Shown here one piece after another: positions 17,479 through 25,961 of a stretch of DNA of 64,000 nucleotides. Each line of letters opens with the position of its first letter. Within the stretch, counting starts at the first letter, position 1. The notes beneath the pieces are model-generated. The model was not told the DNA's origin. It was given only the letters and a program-made list of their open reading frames with translations, and did no database searches. The stretch is from Streptomyces sp. TRM68416 (GTDB lineage: Bacteria; Actinomycetota; Actinomycetes; Streptomycetales; Streptomycetaceae), in NCBI RefSeq assembly GCF_014596915.1, contig NZ_JACVWU010000004.1, positions 186,001 through 250,000 on the forward strand, in the 5' to 3' direction. Both the position numbers and the translations under genes were made by a program.

Positions 17479-17510
17479 AAGGGCCTGATCCGCTTCCGGA
17501 TCAGGCCCTT
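17479..17510. terminator. Bidirectional terminator, 14-bp stem
   Basis: AAGGGCCTGATCCG (17479-17492), loop CTTC, and its exact reverse complement (17497-17510). It lies 17 bp past the 3' end of the leftward tRNA and 130 bp past the CHAT partner gene, so it can end both transcripts. Confidence 0.8.
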
Positions 17511-17527
17511 GACCTGCTATTTCCCTG

Positions 17528-17601
17528 TCGGGGTGGCGGGATTTGAACCCACGACCTCTTCGTCCCGAACGAAGCGCGCTGCCAAGCTGCGCTACACCCC
17601 G
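17528..17601 (-). tRNA. tRNA-Pro (anticodon CGG)
   Basis: On the minus strand a complete cloverleaf reads: acceptor CGGGGTG pairing with CACCCCG, D stem GCGC/GCGC, anticodon stem CTTCG/CGAAG with loop TTCGGGA (anticodon CGG, reading CCG), and T arm GTGGG-TTCAAAT-CCCGC. Discriminator base is A (17528); the CCA tail is not encoded. It flanks the CHAT module and could be an island boundary, but I see no tRNA 3'-end duplication inside the window. Confidence 0.95.
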
Positions 17602-17634
17602 ATCGTCGCTGCTGTCGCGGCGACGTCGTTTACT

Positions 17635-18420
17635 TTAGCCCACCGGTGGCTGGAGACGAAATCCGGTTTTGGCGCGGTGGCGGACGGGGTTCGGGCGGGT
17701 GTGGTCGAGGGCTACGAGGAGGACGGCCAGGGCGTAGAGGGAGAGGCCGAGGAGGAGGGCGTTGCCGAGGACGCTCTTGTAGCCGTGCAGGCCGACGTCG
17801 AGGAACGGGTAGAGGTAGCGGCCGTCGGTGCCGGGGAGCAGGAGTTCGCCTCTGGCCAGGGAGAACGCGAGGTAGGCCAGGGGGTAGAGGAGCCAGGTCG
17901 CGGTGTGGCGGAGGCGTAGGCCGCCGGGGGCCGTCAGGAGGAGCCAGTCGAGGAGGGCGGCGATCGGTGTGACCGTGTGGAGGGTGTGGTGGGCCACGGC
18001 GTGCCAGCCTGTGGGGGGTGCCGTCTCGCCGGTCAGAGGGAAGGGGCTCGTCGCGTTGGCCAGGAGCAGGTGGTGGACGAGGCCGGTGACCGTGACGTAG
18101 AGCAGGGCCGCGCCCGTCAGGGCCGGGGGGAGGGGGCGGCGGGCCGTCCAGGCGCGGCGGGCCGCGAGGAGCATGACCAGGGCCAGCAGGATGTTGCTCT
18201 GGACGGAGAAGTGGCTCAGGGTGCGCAGGGGGCTGTCGGAGAGGAGTTCGACGGTCACCGCGCCGGCCGCGGCCGCGGCGATGAGCAGGCGGTAGACGGC
18301 GGTCGGGCGGCGGCGTACGGGGGTCACCACCGCCGTGGCGGGGACGGGCGAGGGCAGGAGTCCGGGCATGCCCGGAACGGCGGGCAGATCCGGGATGTCC
18401 CTGGGTATGGGGGCGGTCAT
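17635..18420 (-). CDS. Pr6Pr family membrane protein
   Basis: 261 aa with about six membrane helices. After a Pro-rich cytoplasmic N-terminus (residues 1-38) come RLLIAAAAAGAVTVELL, FSVQSNILLALVMLLAARRAW, a TGLVHHLLL helix, and WHAVAHHTLHTVTPIAALLDWLLL with conserved His residues. The C-terminal half has YPLAYLAFSLARGELL and YPFLDVGLHGYKSVLGN. The FSVQSN and HxxxHxxTP pattern matches Pr6Pr/FAR-17a-like proteins. Function in bacteria unknown. It abuts the tRNA gene 3' to 5' on the same strand. Confidence 0.82.
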   Translation of the reverse strand: MTAPIPRDIPDLPAVPGMPGLLPSPVPATAVVTPVRRRPTAVYRLLIAAAAAGAVTVELLSDSPLRTLSHFSVQSNILLALVMLLAARRAWTARRPLPPALTGAALLYVTVTGLVHHLLLANATSPFPLTGETAPPTGWHAVAHHTLHTVTPIAALLDWLLLTAPGGLRLRHTATWLLYPLAYLAFSLARGELLLPGTDGRYLYPFLDVGLHGYKSVLGNALLLGLSLYALAVLLVALDHTRPNPVRHRAKTGFRLQPPVG

Positions 18421-18495
18421 GCCCTCACGCTAAGCAGGGGGGATGAAACGGGCGATACGGGCGGGCCGTGCGGGTTACCCCCTCGGGGGAGGTGC

Positions 18496-19422
18496 TTAGT
18501 CCCGGCCCACCAGCGTCAGCAGCGTTGCCTCCGGGGGGCAGGCGAAGCGGAACGGGGTGTAGCGGTTGGCTCCGCAGCCCGCCGAGACGTGGAGGTAGGA
18601 GGTGCGGCCCTGCGCCGTGTGCGTGGACAGGCCCTTCACGCGGTCCGTGTCCAGGTCGCAGTTGGTGACCAGGGCGCCGTAGAACGGGATGCAGAGCTGG
18701 CCGCCGTGCGTGTGGCCCGCCAGGATCAGGGGGTAGTCGTCCGCCGTGAAGGAGTCCAGGACGCGGAGGTACGGGGCGTGCACCACGCCCATCGAGAAGT
18801 CCGCCGTACCGGACGGGCCGCCCGCCACCTCGGCGTAGCGGTCGCGCTTGATGTGCGGGTCGTCCAGGCCCGTCAGCTCCACGGACATGCCGTCGATCTT
18901 CAGCGTGCCGCGCGTGTTGGTGAGGTTCAGCCAGCCGGCCGTGTCGAAGGTGTCCCGCAGGTCCTCCCACGGGTTGTGGATCGCTCCTACGACGGGGGGG
19001 TTGCCGTTCAGGCCGTGGCGGCCCTGGGCCTTCTCGATCAGGTAGCGGGCGGGGTTGCGCAGCTTGGGGCCGTAGTAGTCGTTGGAGCCGAAGACGTACG
19101 CGCCCGGGAACTCCATCAGCGGGCCGAGCGCGTCCAGGACCTCCGGCACGCCCTCGGGGTCGGAGAGGTTGTCGCCCGTGTTGATCACGAAGTCGGGGCG
19201 CAGGCCGGCCAGCGAGCGCAGCCAGCGCTGCTTCTTGCGCTGCCCGCTCACCATGTGGATGTCGGAGACCTGCAGTACGCGCAGGGGGCGCATCCCGGCG
19301 GGCAGGACGGGCACCGTCACCCGTCGGAGCCGGAAGGAGCGGGCCTCGAACCCGGCCGAGTAGAGCAGTCCGGCGGCGCCAGCCGCCGCGATCCCCAGAG
19401 GTACTCCGTATCGCGCGCGCAT
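18496..19422 (-). CDS. Membrane-anchored metallophosphoesterase
   Basis: 308 aa. One N-terminal anchor (residues 5-24), then the calcineurin-like core with all five metal-site motifs: SDIH (53-56), GDN (83-85), GSND (112-115), VVHAP and GHTHGGQ. Family members include lipid A/UDP-diacylglucosamine pyrophosphatases and YkuE-like phosphodiesterases; the substrate here is unknown. Divergent from the YqeY gene. Confidence 0.92.
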   Translation of the reverse strand: MRARYGVPLGIAAAGAAGLLYSAGFEARSFRLRRVTVPVLPAGMRPLRVLQVSDIHMVSGQRKKQRWLRSLAGLRPDFVINTGDNLSDPEGVPEVLDALGPLMEFPGAYVFGSNDYYGPKLRNPARYLIEKAQGRHGLNGNPPVVGAIHNPWEDLRDTFDTAGWLNLTNTRGTLKIDGMSVELTGLDDPHIKRDRYAEVAGGPSGTADFSMGVVHAPYLRVLDSFTADDYPLILAGHTHGGQLCIPFYGALVTNCDLDTDRVKGLSTHTAQGRTSYLHVSAGCGANRYTPFRFACPPEATLLTLVGRD

Positions 19423-19532
19423 ACCTCCATCGTGTCAGACCGCGCCCAACTCCCGTGCCCGGCCGCCCCTTGCGCGCCCCGCCGCGGAAATCGACGGGCG
19501 CCCTGCCCGCCGTACCTGCGACAATCGACCCC

Positions 19533-19997
19533 ATGACCACGCTCAAGTCGAAGCTGCAGGACGACCTCAACGCCGCGATCAAGGAGCGCGACGAGCTCCG
19601 CTCCTCGACGCTCCGGCTGACGCTCGCCGCGATCACCAAGGAGGAGGTCGCGGGCAAGGAGAAGCGCGAGCTCTCCGATGACGAGGTGCAGAAGGTGATC
19701 GCCAAGGAGGCGAAGAAGCGGCGCGAGGCCGCGGACGCCTTCGCGCAGGGTGGCCGTGCCGAGTCGGCCGAGCGGGAGAAGGCGGAGGGCGAGGTCCTCG
19801 CCGCGTACCTGCCCAAGCAGCTCAGCGACGAGGAGCTGGAGCAGATCGTCGCCCAGGCCGTCGTGGAGGCCAAGGCGGCCGGTGCCGAGGGGCCGCGGGC
19901 CATGGGCGCCGTCATGAAGATCGTCAACCCGAAGGTGGCCGGCCAGGCCGAGGGCGGCCGCGTGGCCGCCGCCGTGAAGAAGCTGCTCGCCGGCTGA
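19533..19997 (+). CDS. GatB/YqeY domain protein
   Basis: 154 aa, all of it the YqeY domain: MTTLKSKLQDDLNAAIKERD, then RLTLAAITKEEV, LSDDEVQKVIAKEAKKRREA and GPRAMGAVMKIVNPKVAGQA. The domain is the tRNA-binding tail domain of GatB; free YqeY proteins are thought to contribute to tRNA amidotransferase-type reactions but the role is not settled. ATG at 19533 is preceded by sequence without homology, fixing the start. Confidence 0.92.
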   Translation: MTTLKSKLQDDLNAAIKERDELRSSTLRLTLAAITKEEVAGKEKRELSDDEVQKVIAKEAKKRREAADAFAQGGRAESAEREKAEGEVLAAYLPKQLSDEELEQIVAQAVVEAKAAGAEGPRAMGAVMKIVNPKVAGQAEGGRVAAAVKKLLAG

Positions 19998-20020
19998 CCG
20001 ACACCGGTCGCCGCAGAGGC

Positions 20021-20119
20021 CTACGGCCCCTTTCCTTCTACGGCCCAGGCCTACAGCCCCTTTCCCTCTACGGCAGAGACTTACGGCCCCTTTCCCTCTA
20101 CGGAGGGGAAGGGGCCGTA
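20021..20119. repeat. Three 22-bp repeats ending in a bidirectional terminator
   Basis: The unit CTACGGCCCCTTTCCTTCTA and variants occur at 20021-20042, 20051-20072 and 20082-20103, about 30 bp apart. The last copy forms a 17-bp stem with GAGGGGAAGGGGCCGTA (20103-20119; one mismatch). It lies between the convergent YqeY and PBP genes, so it ends both; the first two copies look like duplications of the left stem arm. Confidence 0.75.
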
Positions 20120-20136
20120 GCCGTGGCGGGGAGACG

Positions 20137-22443
20137 TCAGTCCCGGCCGCCGTTGCCGTTGCCGCTGTTCGTCTGGCCGCGGAAGAAGTCCTCCGGGATC
20201 GAGAACGTCGGTTCCGGGGCCGTGGTGCCGCCGTCGGTGCCGGTGGTGGTGCCGCCGTCGATCAGACCGCCGATGAAACCGGCGTTGCCGTTGCCGTTCC
20301 CATTGCCGTTGTCGTCGCCGTTGCCGTTGTCGTCGTCATCGCCGTCCCGGTCCCTGTCCCTGTCCCGGTCGCCCTTGTCGCTCGGGGGGATGTAGACGCG
20401 GTTGAACTCGGGCGCCTCCCTGCCCTCCAGCGCGCCGGACATCATGGCGTTCCAGATCGGGCCGGGGACCTGGCCACCGAAGACCTTGGCGTGCCAGACG
20501 CCACCGATGGTGATGTCCTGCATCTTCCGCTTGTGCGCGGGGTCGCCGACCCAGACCGCGCCGGCCATGTTCGGGGTGTAGCCCACGAACCAGGCGGCGT
20601 AGCGCTCGTCCGTCGTACCGGTCTTGCCCGCGCTGTCGCGGCCGCTGAGGCCGGCCTGCCGGCCCGTACCGTCCTCGACCACGCCCCGCAGCAGGGTGTT
20701 GATGGTGTCGGCGGTCTTCTCGGACATCGCGCGCGAGCAGGTCGACTTGGGGACTTCGAGGGACTTGCTCTGGTCGCCCACGCGCTGAGTGATCGACTCG
20801 ATGGCGATCGGCGTGCAGTACATGCCGCGGGCGGCGAAGGTGGCGTAGCCGTTCGCCATGGTCAGCGGGGACATCTCCTGGGTGCCGAGGGCGATGGAGG
20901 GGCCCTGGCCCATCTTGGCGCCGTCCGCGCGCTCGACGCCCATCTTCGCGGCCATCTCCGTGACCGGGCAGATGCCGATCTCGCTGATCATTTCGATGTA
21001 GTAGGTGTTGACCGACAGGGCGGTCGCTTCCTTCATGTCGTACGGGCCGACCTCGGACTCGTTCTCGTTGGCGACCGGGACGCCCTTCTCGTTCCACGTC
21101 CCGCCGTTGCACTGCGAGACCGGGCTCGGGTAGTCCATCTCGTACGGCGACCGGTACACCTTGTTCGCCGGCATGCCCCCCTCCAGCGCCGCCGCCGCCA
21201 CGATCGGCTTGAACGTCGAACCGGGCTGGTAGCCCGCGCCGCCGCCCATGGCCGCGTCGACGGAGAGGTTGATCTGCGTCTCGTTCTTGCCGAAGCCGTA
21301 CGGGCGGGACTGGCCCATGGCGAGGATCTTGCCGGTGCCGGGCTCGACGATCGTCGCGGCGGTCGCCACGTCGTCGCTCTGGTAGACGTGGTCCTTGACC
21401 GACTGCTGGACCGACTCCTGGGACTGCGGGTCGAGGGTCGTACGGATCCGCAGGCCGCCCTGGTTCCAGATCTTGGCCCGGTCCTCCTTGGTCTTGCCGA
21501 AGACCGGGTCCTGCAGGAACACCGCGCGGACGTAGTCGCAGAAGAAGCCCGCGCCCTTGACCGCGGTGATGCAGCCGTTCTTGGGCTTGCTGACCTTCAG
21601 GCCCAGCGGCAGCTCCTTGGCCGCGTCGGCCTCCGCCTGGGAGATGTTGCCGACCTCGGCCATGCGCTGGAGCACGGTGTTGCGCCGCTTGGTGGCCTCG
21701 GCCTCGTCGTTGACCGGGTCGTAGCGCGAGGGCGACTGGACGATGCCGGCGAGCAGCGCCGCTTCCTGGAGCTTGAGGTTCTTGGCCGACTTGGAGAAGT
21801 AGCGGCGGGAGGCGGCCTCCACGCCGTAGGCCTGCTGGCCGAAGAACGTGATGTTCAGGTAGTTCTCGAGGATCTTCTTCTTGCCCAGCTCCTGCTCGAC
21901 CTGGATCGCGAACTTCAGCTCGCGGATCTTGCGGCCGAGCGTCTGCTGGGTGGCCTCGGCGACCTTCGTCGGGTCGTCGCCGGCCTCCTCGACGAAGACG
22001 TTCTTGACGTACTGCTGGGTGAGCGTGGAGGCGCCCTCGGAGACCCCGCCGGTCTGCGCGTTGCGGTTCAGGGCGCGCAGGACGCCCTTCATGTCGATCG
22101 CGCCGTGCTTGTAGAAGCGGGCGTCCTCGATGGCGACGATCGCCTTCTGCATGTAGGGCGAGATGTCGTCGAGTTCGACCACCGTGCGGTCGCGCGAGTA
22201 GACCGTGGCGATCGTGCCGCCCTTGGCGTCGAGGATCGTGGTGCGCTGGCTCAGCGGCGGCGTCTTGAGGTTGGCCGGTAGCTCGTCGAAGCTCTCCACC
22301 GAGCCCTTGGCGGCCAGCCCGAGCGCGCCGACCGCGGGCAGGGCGATGCCTGCCAGGACGGCTCCTGCGAGCACGCTGACACCGAGGAACTTGGCGGCCT
22401 GCTGCGTTGGCGACAGACCACCACCCGAGCGCTTGTTTGGCAT
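20137..22443 (-). CDS. Class A penicillin-binding protein
   Basis: Bifunctional peptidoglycan synthase, 768 aa. N-terminal anchor (about 17-45), glycosyltransferase 51 domain with catalytic Glu106 (AIEDARFYKHGAIDMKG) and the GASTLTQQYVKN motif. Transpeptidase domain with Ser409-x-x-Lys412 (PGSTFKP), SVNTYY (SxN) and GKTGTTD (KTG). The last 80 residues are a low-complexity Asp/Arg/Asn/Gly tail (RDRDRDRDGDDDDNGNG), probably an extracellular linker. Divergent from wblA, the arrangement kept across Streptomyces. The convergent YqeY gene is separated by a terminator. Confidence 0.96.
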   Translation of the reverse strand: MPNKRSGGGLSPTQQAAKFLGVSVLAGAVLAGIALPAVGALGLAAKGSVESFDELPANLKTPPLSQRTTILDAKGGTIATVYSRDRTVVELDDISPYMQKAIVAIEDARFYKHGAIDMKGVLRALNRNAQTGGVSEGASTLTQQYVKNVFVEEAGDDPTKVAEATQQTLGRKIRELKFAIQVEQELGKKKILENYLNITFFGQQAYGVEAASRRYFSKSAKNLKLQEAALLAGIVQSPSRYDPVNDEAEATKRRNTVLQRMAEVGNISQAEADAAKELPLGLKVSKPKNGCITAVKGAGFFCDYVRAVFLQDPVFGKTKEDRAKIWNQGGLRIRTTLDPQSQESVQQSVKDHVYQSDDVATAATIVEPGTGKILAMGQSRPYGFGKNETQINLSVDAAMGGGAGYQPGSTFKPIVAAAALEGGMPANKVYRSPYEMDYPSPVSQCNGGTWNEKGVPVANENESEVGPYDMKEATALSVNTYYIEMISEIGICPVTEMAAKMGVERADGAKMGQGPSIALGTQEMSPLTMANGYATFAARGMYCTPIAIESITQRVGDQSKSLEVPKSTCSRAMSEKTADTINTLLRGVVEDGTGRQAGLSGRDSAGKTGTTDERYAAWFVGYTPNMAGAVWVGDPAHKRKMQDITIGGVWHAKVFGGQVPGPIWNAMMSGALEGREAPEFNRVYIPPSDKGDRDRDRDRDGDDDDNGNGDDNGNGNGNGNAGFIGGLIDGGTTTGTDGGTTAPEPTFSIPEDFFRGQTNSGNGNGGRD

Positions 22444-22850
22444 AGGGGCAGCCTACGTTCTCATTCGCCGGACACGCGTATATGCCTTGGCCTAAGCTGC
22501 TCTCAACTGTCACAGCAGTAGGGCTACGTATCAATACGTCCGGGGACCCCGAATCGTTCCGGTCGCCCATCACTTTTTTGATGGGCACGTGTCCGAATCC
22601 GCCTTGTGTGTCACCCGGCGCCCGTTGTGACTCAACTGAACTGTCCCGCTTTGCCGGGATGATCACGCATGTCACCAGCTCACTCCCCCGGGTGATCTGC
22701 CGCTTACGCATAGTCCGTTCGGACCATTCAAGATTGGGCCCGCTGGGGGTGTTGCGCTGTGCCCACCTTCCGTAACGTCCTCAACTGGCGGCGGTGAATA
22801 TGCCGCTGCCGCCGTGGGGGAGCCTCGATTCGGGAGAGGACGGCGCCGGT
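22444..22850. promoter_or_regulatory. PBP-wblA intergenic control region
   Basis: 407 bp, more A/T-rich than its surroundings and without a credible gene. Two symmetric elements stand out: ACGTAT-CA-ATACGT (22526-22539), a perfect palindrome that could be a regulator site, and GCCCATCA-cttttt-TGATGGGC (22565-22586), an 8-bp stem with a T-rich loop. wblA is known in Streptomyces to have a long, multiply regulated upstream region; which protein binds these sites is not determined here. Confidence 0.5.
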
Positions 22851-23189
22851 ATGGGCTGGGTAACCGACTGGAGTGCGCAGGCGGCCTGCCGCACTACCGA
22901 TCCGGATGAACTGTTCGTTCAAGGAGCAGCGCAGAACAGGGCCAAGGCGGTGTGCACCGGATGTCCGGTACGCACGGAATGTCTGGCCGATGCGCTCGAC
23001 AACCGCGTCGAGTTCGGCGTGTGGGGAGGCATGACGGAACGGGAGCGTCGCGCACTGCTGCGCAGGCGTCCCACCGTCACCTCGTGGCGTCGGCTGCTGG
23101 AGACGGCTCGTACGGAGTACGAGCGCGGAGTGGGCATCGTGCCCCTCGACGACGACGAGGTGTACGAGAACTACGCGGCGGTGGGCTGA
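22851..23189 (+). CDS. wblA: WhiB-like Fe-S regulator WblA
   Basis: 112 aa, the exact size of WblA in other streptomycetes. Four cluster-ligating cysteines, C13, C35, C38 and C44 (CTGCPVRTEC), the GVWGG turn and the basic ERRALLRRRP helix define the WhiB family. The long C-terminal part (VTSWRRLLETARTEYERG, ending DEVYENYAAVG) is WblA-specific. WblA represses antibiotic production and controls aerial development (known for the family). I chose ATG 22851; the frame is open 19 codons further without conservation. Confidence 0.95.
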   Translation: MGWVTDWSAQAACRTTDPDELFVQGAAQNRAKAVCTGCPVRTECLADALDNRVEFGVWGGMTERERRALLRRRPTVTSWRRLLETARTEYERGVGIVPLDDDEVYENYAAVG

Positions 23190-23206
23190 GGCCCACCGGG
23201 CGGCTC

Positions 23207-23225
23207 GGGCCTGTTGCTCAGGCCC
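23207..23225. terminator. Hairpin between wblA and ArsA-like gene
   Basis: GGGCCTG (23207-23213), loop TTGCT, CAGGCCC (23219-23225), between convergent genes. Variants of CTCGGGCC/GGCCCC repeat up to 23264. Confidence 0.6.
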
Positions 23226-23257
23226 CGCTGACTCGGGCCGATTCGGGCCCCGTTGGC

Positions 23258-24730
23258 TCAGGCCCCGGAGTTGGGCAGCTCCGGTCGGCCGGCGGCCAGC
23301 CGGTTTCCGATGTCCCGCAGCCCCGCGAGGTCGTGCACATCGCCGGGCAGCGCGGCCACCTCGGCCACCGCCACCTCGGGGTGGAGCGCGGTGAAGCGGT
23401 CACGTGTGCGCTGCTCGCGGGAGAGCAGGTGCATACGGTCGGCGTGCAGCCTCAGCAGGCCCGCGGTGAGTTGGTCGACGGGGGGCGCCGAAGGGTGAGC
23501 CGGGGCCGTGTCCATGGCGGCGGGGGAGCCTTCCTCGACGACCTCGGGTGCGGGCTCGGATGCGGGCGCGGGCTCGATTACGGCCTCGGGTACGGGCGCG
23601 GGTGTGGGCTCGATTACGGCCTCGGATACGGGCTTGGTTGCGGCCTCGGGTGCGGACTCGGGTGCGGGAGATTCTGAACTGCCGTACGTGTCGGGAGAGT
23701 TACGAAGTCCAGCTTTCCCGCCGTCCTGATCCACAATGCGGGACTCCTCAAGATTTTCCGCGGCGGCGAGCGCCCGCTCGGCCGACAGCCGGTCGGCGCC
23801 GCTGCCGTGGACCCGGTTGAGCACCAGACCCGCGAGCGGCATGTCCTCGGCGGCCAGCCGCTCCACGAAGTACGCGGCCTCGCGCAGCGCGTCCCGCTCC
23901 GGCGCCGCGACCACCAGGAACGCCGTTCCGGGCGCCTGGAGCAGCTTGTACGTCGCGTCCGCGCGCGTACGGAATCCCCCGAACATCGAGTCCATCGCGG
24001 CCACGAACGTCTGCACGTCCTTCAGCAGCTGTCCGCCGAGCAGCTTGCCCAGGGCGCCGGTCATCATCGACATGCCGACGTTCAGGAACTTCATCCCGGC
24101 CCGGCCGCCGACCTTGGCGGGGGCCAGCAGGACGCGGATCAGCTTGCCGTCGAGGAACGAACCGAGCCGCTTGGGCGCGTCCAGGAAGTCCAGCGCGGAC
24201 CGCGACGGAGGCGTGTCCACGACGATCAGGTCCCACTCGTCCTTCGCCCGCAGCTGGCCCAGCTTCTCCATCGCCATGTACTCCTGCGTGCCCGCGAAGC
24301 CCGCAGAGAGCGACTGGTAGAAGGGGTTGCCCAGGATCGCGGCCGCCCGCTCGGGGTCCGCGTGCGCCTCGACGATCTCGTCGAAGGTGCGCTTCATGTC
24401 GAGCATCATCGCGTGCAGTTCGCCCTCGCCGTCGACGCCCTTCACACGGCGTGGGGTGTTGTCGAGCGAGTCGATGCCCATGGACTGCGCGAGCCGGCGG
24501 GCCGGGTCGATGGTGAGGACCACTACCTTCCGGCCGCGCTCGGCCGCGCGCAGACCGAGCGCCGCCGCGGTCGTCGTCTTGCCCACGCCGCCCGCACCGC
24601 AGCACACGATGATCCGGGTCTCCGGGTCGTCCAGCAGGGGATCGACGTCCAGCCCGCGCACGGGGGAGAGGTGATGGTGGGCCGGGTGGGCCTGGGGCTG
24701 GGACCTGTCGGCGTCCGGGGCCGGGCTCAT
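23258..24730 (-). CDS. ArsA/Get3-like ATPase with long C-terminal extension
   Basis: 490 aa. P-loop GAGGVGKTTTAAALG near residue 45, switch I DPARRLAQSMG, and switch II VDTPPSRSALDFLDAP identify the ArsA/Get3 branch of SIMIBI ATPases. After about residue 345 comes a Glu-Pro-Ala linker (PAPVPEAVIEPAPASEPAPE, coded by an obvious DNA repeat at 23530-23680) and a helical tail. ATGA overlap with the upstream paralogue makes them one operon. No CxxC metal or arsenite cysteines are seen, so arsenite export is unlikely. A heterodimeric partner role with the neighbour is inferred. Confidence 0.88.
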   Translation of the reverse strand: MSPAPDADRSQPQAHPAHHHLSPVRGLDVDPLLDDPETRIIVCCGAGGVGKTTTAAALGLRAAERGRKVVVLTIDPARRLAQSMGIDSLDNTPRRVKGVDGEGELHAMMLDMKRTFDEIVEAHADPERAAAILGNPFYQSLSAGFAGTQEYMAMEKLGQLRAKDEWDLIVVDTPPSRSALDFLDAPKRLGSFLDGKLIRVLLAPAKVGGRAGMKFLNVGMSMMTGALGKLLGGQLLKDVQTFVAAMDSMFGGFRTRADATYKLLQAPGTAFLVVAAPERDALREAAYFVERLAAEDMPLAGLVLNRVHGSGADRLSAERALAAAENLEESRIVDQDGGKAGLRNSPDTYGSSESPAPESAPEAATKPVSEAVIEPTPAPVPEAVIEPAPASEPAPEVVEEGSPAAMDTAPAHPSAPPVDQLTAGLLRLHADRMHLLSREQRTRDRFTALHPEVAVAEVAALPGDVHDLAGLRDIGNRLAAGRPELPNSGA

Positions 24731-25704
24731 TTCATCCCCTGCTCTCGCAGCTCGGTGGCCAGTTCGTACAGTCCCGCCAGGTCCATTCCCTCGGCGAGCA
24801 GCGGCAGTTCGTGCAACGGCAGGCCCAGCTCGGCGAGGACGGCACGCTGCTCGTGCTCCAGCGTGTACCGCTCGGCGTACTCCTCGGCCTGCGCCAGCAG
24901 CGGGTCCACCAGCCGCTCCGCGTGCCCGCCGCGCCGCGCCCCGCCGAGACCGGCCGCCGACAGGGACTGCGCGAGGGCCGCACGGGGGGTGCTGCGTACG
25001 AGTTCCAGGTCGGCCGCGTCCAACACCTGCGGCCGCACCATGTTCACGATGACCCGGCCCACCGGCAGCCGGGCCGCCCGCAGCTCGGCGATGCCGTCCA
25101 CGGTCTCCTGGACCGGCATCTCCTCCAGCAGCGTCACCAGGTGCACCGCCGTCTCCGACGACTTCAGCACCCGCATCACGGCCTGCGCCTGATTGTGTAT
25201 CGGGCCGATCCTGGCGAGGCCGGCGACCTCGTCGTTGACGTTCAGGAAGCGGGTGATACGCCCGGTGGGCGGGGCGTCCATCACGACGTAGTCGTAGACG
25301 AACCGGCCCTGCTTGTCCTTGCGCCGGACCGCCTCGCACGCCTTGCCGGTCAGCAGGACGTCCCGGAGACCCGGGGCGATGGTGGTGGCGAAGTCGATGG
25401 CGCCGAGCTTCTTCAGCGCGCGGCCCGCGCCGCCCATCTTGTAGAACATCTGGAGGTAGTCCAGAAGGGCCAGTTCGGGATCGATGGCGAGGGCGTACAC
25501 CTCCCCGCCGCCCGGCGCCACGGCGATCTTCCGTTCCTCATAGGGCAGCGCCTCCGTCTCGAAGAGCTGTGCGATGCCCTGTCTGCCCTCGACCTCGACG
25601 AGAAGCGTCCGCTTCCCCTCGGTCGCGAGGGCGAGCGCGAGTGCTGCGGCGACCGTGGTCTTTCCGGTCCCGCCCTTGCCGCTGACGACCTGGAACCTGC
25701 TCAC
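24727..25704 (-). CDS. ArsA/Get3-like ATPase, first of pair
   Basis: 325 aa. The P-loop is SGKGGTGKTTVAAALA (residues 8-23), the deviant Walker A with signature Lys, followed by VEVEGRQGIAQLF (switch I region) and VVMDAPPTGRITRFLNV (switch II). It resembles one half of an ArsA, as does the downstream gene with which it overlaps by ATGA. Two adjacent single-domain ATPases of this type next to wblA are conserved in actinobacteria; their cargo is unknown. Divergent from the DUF4177-like gene at 95 bp. Confidence 0.88.
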   Translation of the reverse strand: MSRFQVVSGKGGTGKTTVAAALALALATEGKRTLLVEVEGRQGIAQLFETEALPYEERKIAVAPGGGEVYALAIDPELALLDYLQMFYKMGGAGRALKKLGAIDFATTIAPGLRDVLLTGKACEAVRRKDKQGRFVYDYVVMDAPPTGRITRFLNVNDEVAGLARIGPIHNQAQAVMRVLKSSETAVHLVTLLEEMPVQETVDGIAELRAARLPVGRVIVNMVRPQVLDAADLELVRSTPRAALAQSLSAAGLGGARRGGHAERLVDPLLAQAEEYAERYTLEHEQRAVLAELGLPLHELPLLAEGMDLAGLYELATELREQGMK

Positions 25705-25799
25705 ACCTTCGAGCCTAACCAGTCGCCCGCCGGATCACGCCGGAGGCTGTGGACAACGTGGGCGCGAGGGGCGGAAGAGCAGGCGTTAAAGTCGGCCAC

Positions 25800-25961
25800 A
25801 TGACCAAGTGGGAATACGCAACCGTGCCGCTGCTCGTCCATGCCACGAAGCAGATTCTGGACACCTGGGGCGAGGACGGCTGGGAGCTCGTCCAGGTCGT
25901 GCCCGGGCCGAACAACCCCGAACAGCTCGTGGCCTACCTGAAGCGGGAGAAGCAGGCGTGA
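25800..25961 (+). CDS. DUF4177-like small protein
   Basis: 53 aa: MTKWEYATVPLLVHATKQIL then the core GEDGWELVQVVPGPN. The WEY...GxxGWELV pattern is DUF4177. Too short to hold an enzyme. Overlaps the RidA gene by GTGA, so the two are co-translated. Confidence 0.85.
   Translation: MTKWEYATVPLLVHATKQILDTWGEDGWELVQVVPGPNNPEQLVAYLKREKQA

Noticed and set aside
17528..17601. tRNA-Pro as attachment site of the prophage
   Set aside because: The prophage starts 32 kb away in the TadA gene; no copy of the tRNA 3' end was noticed at the prophage border.
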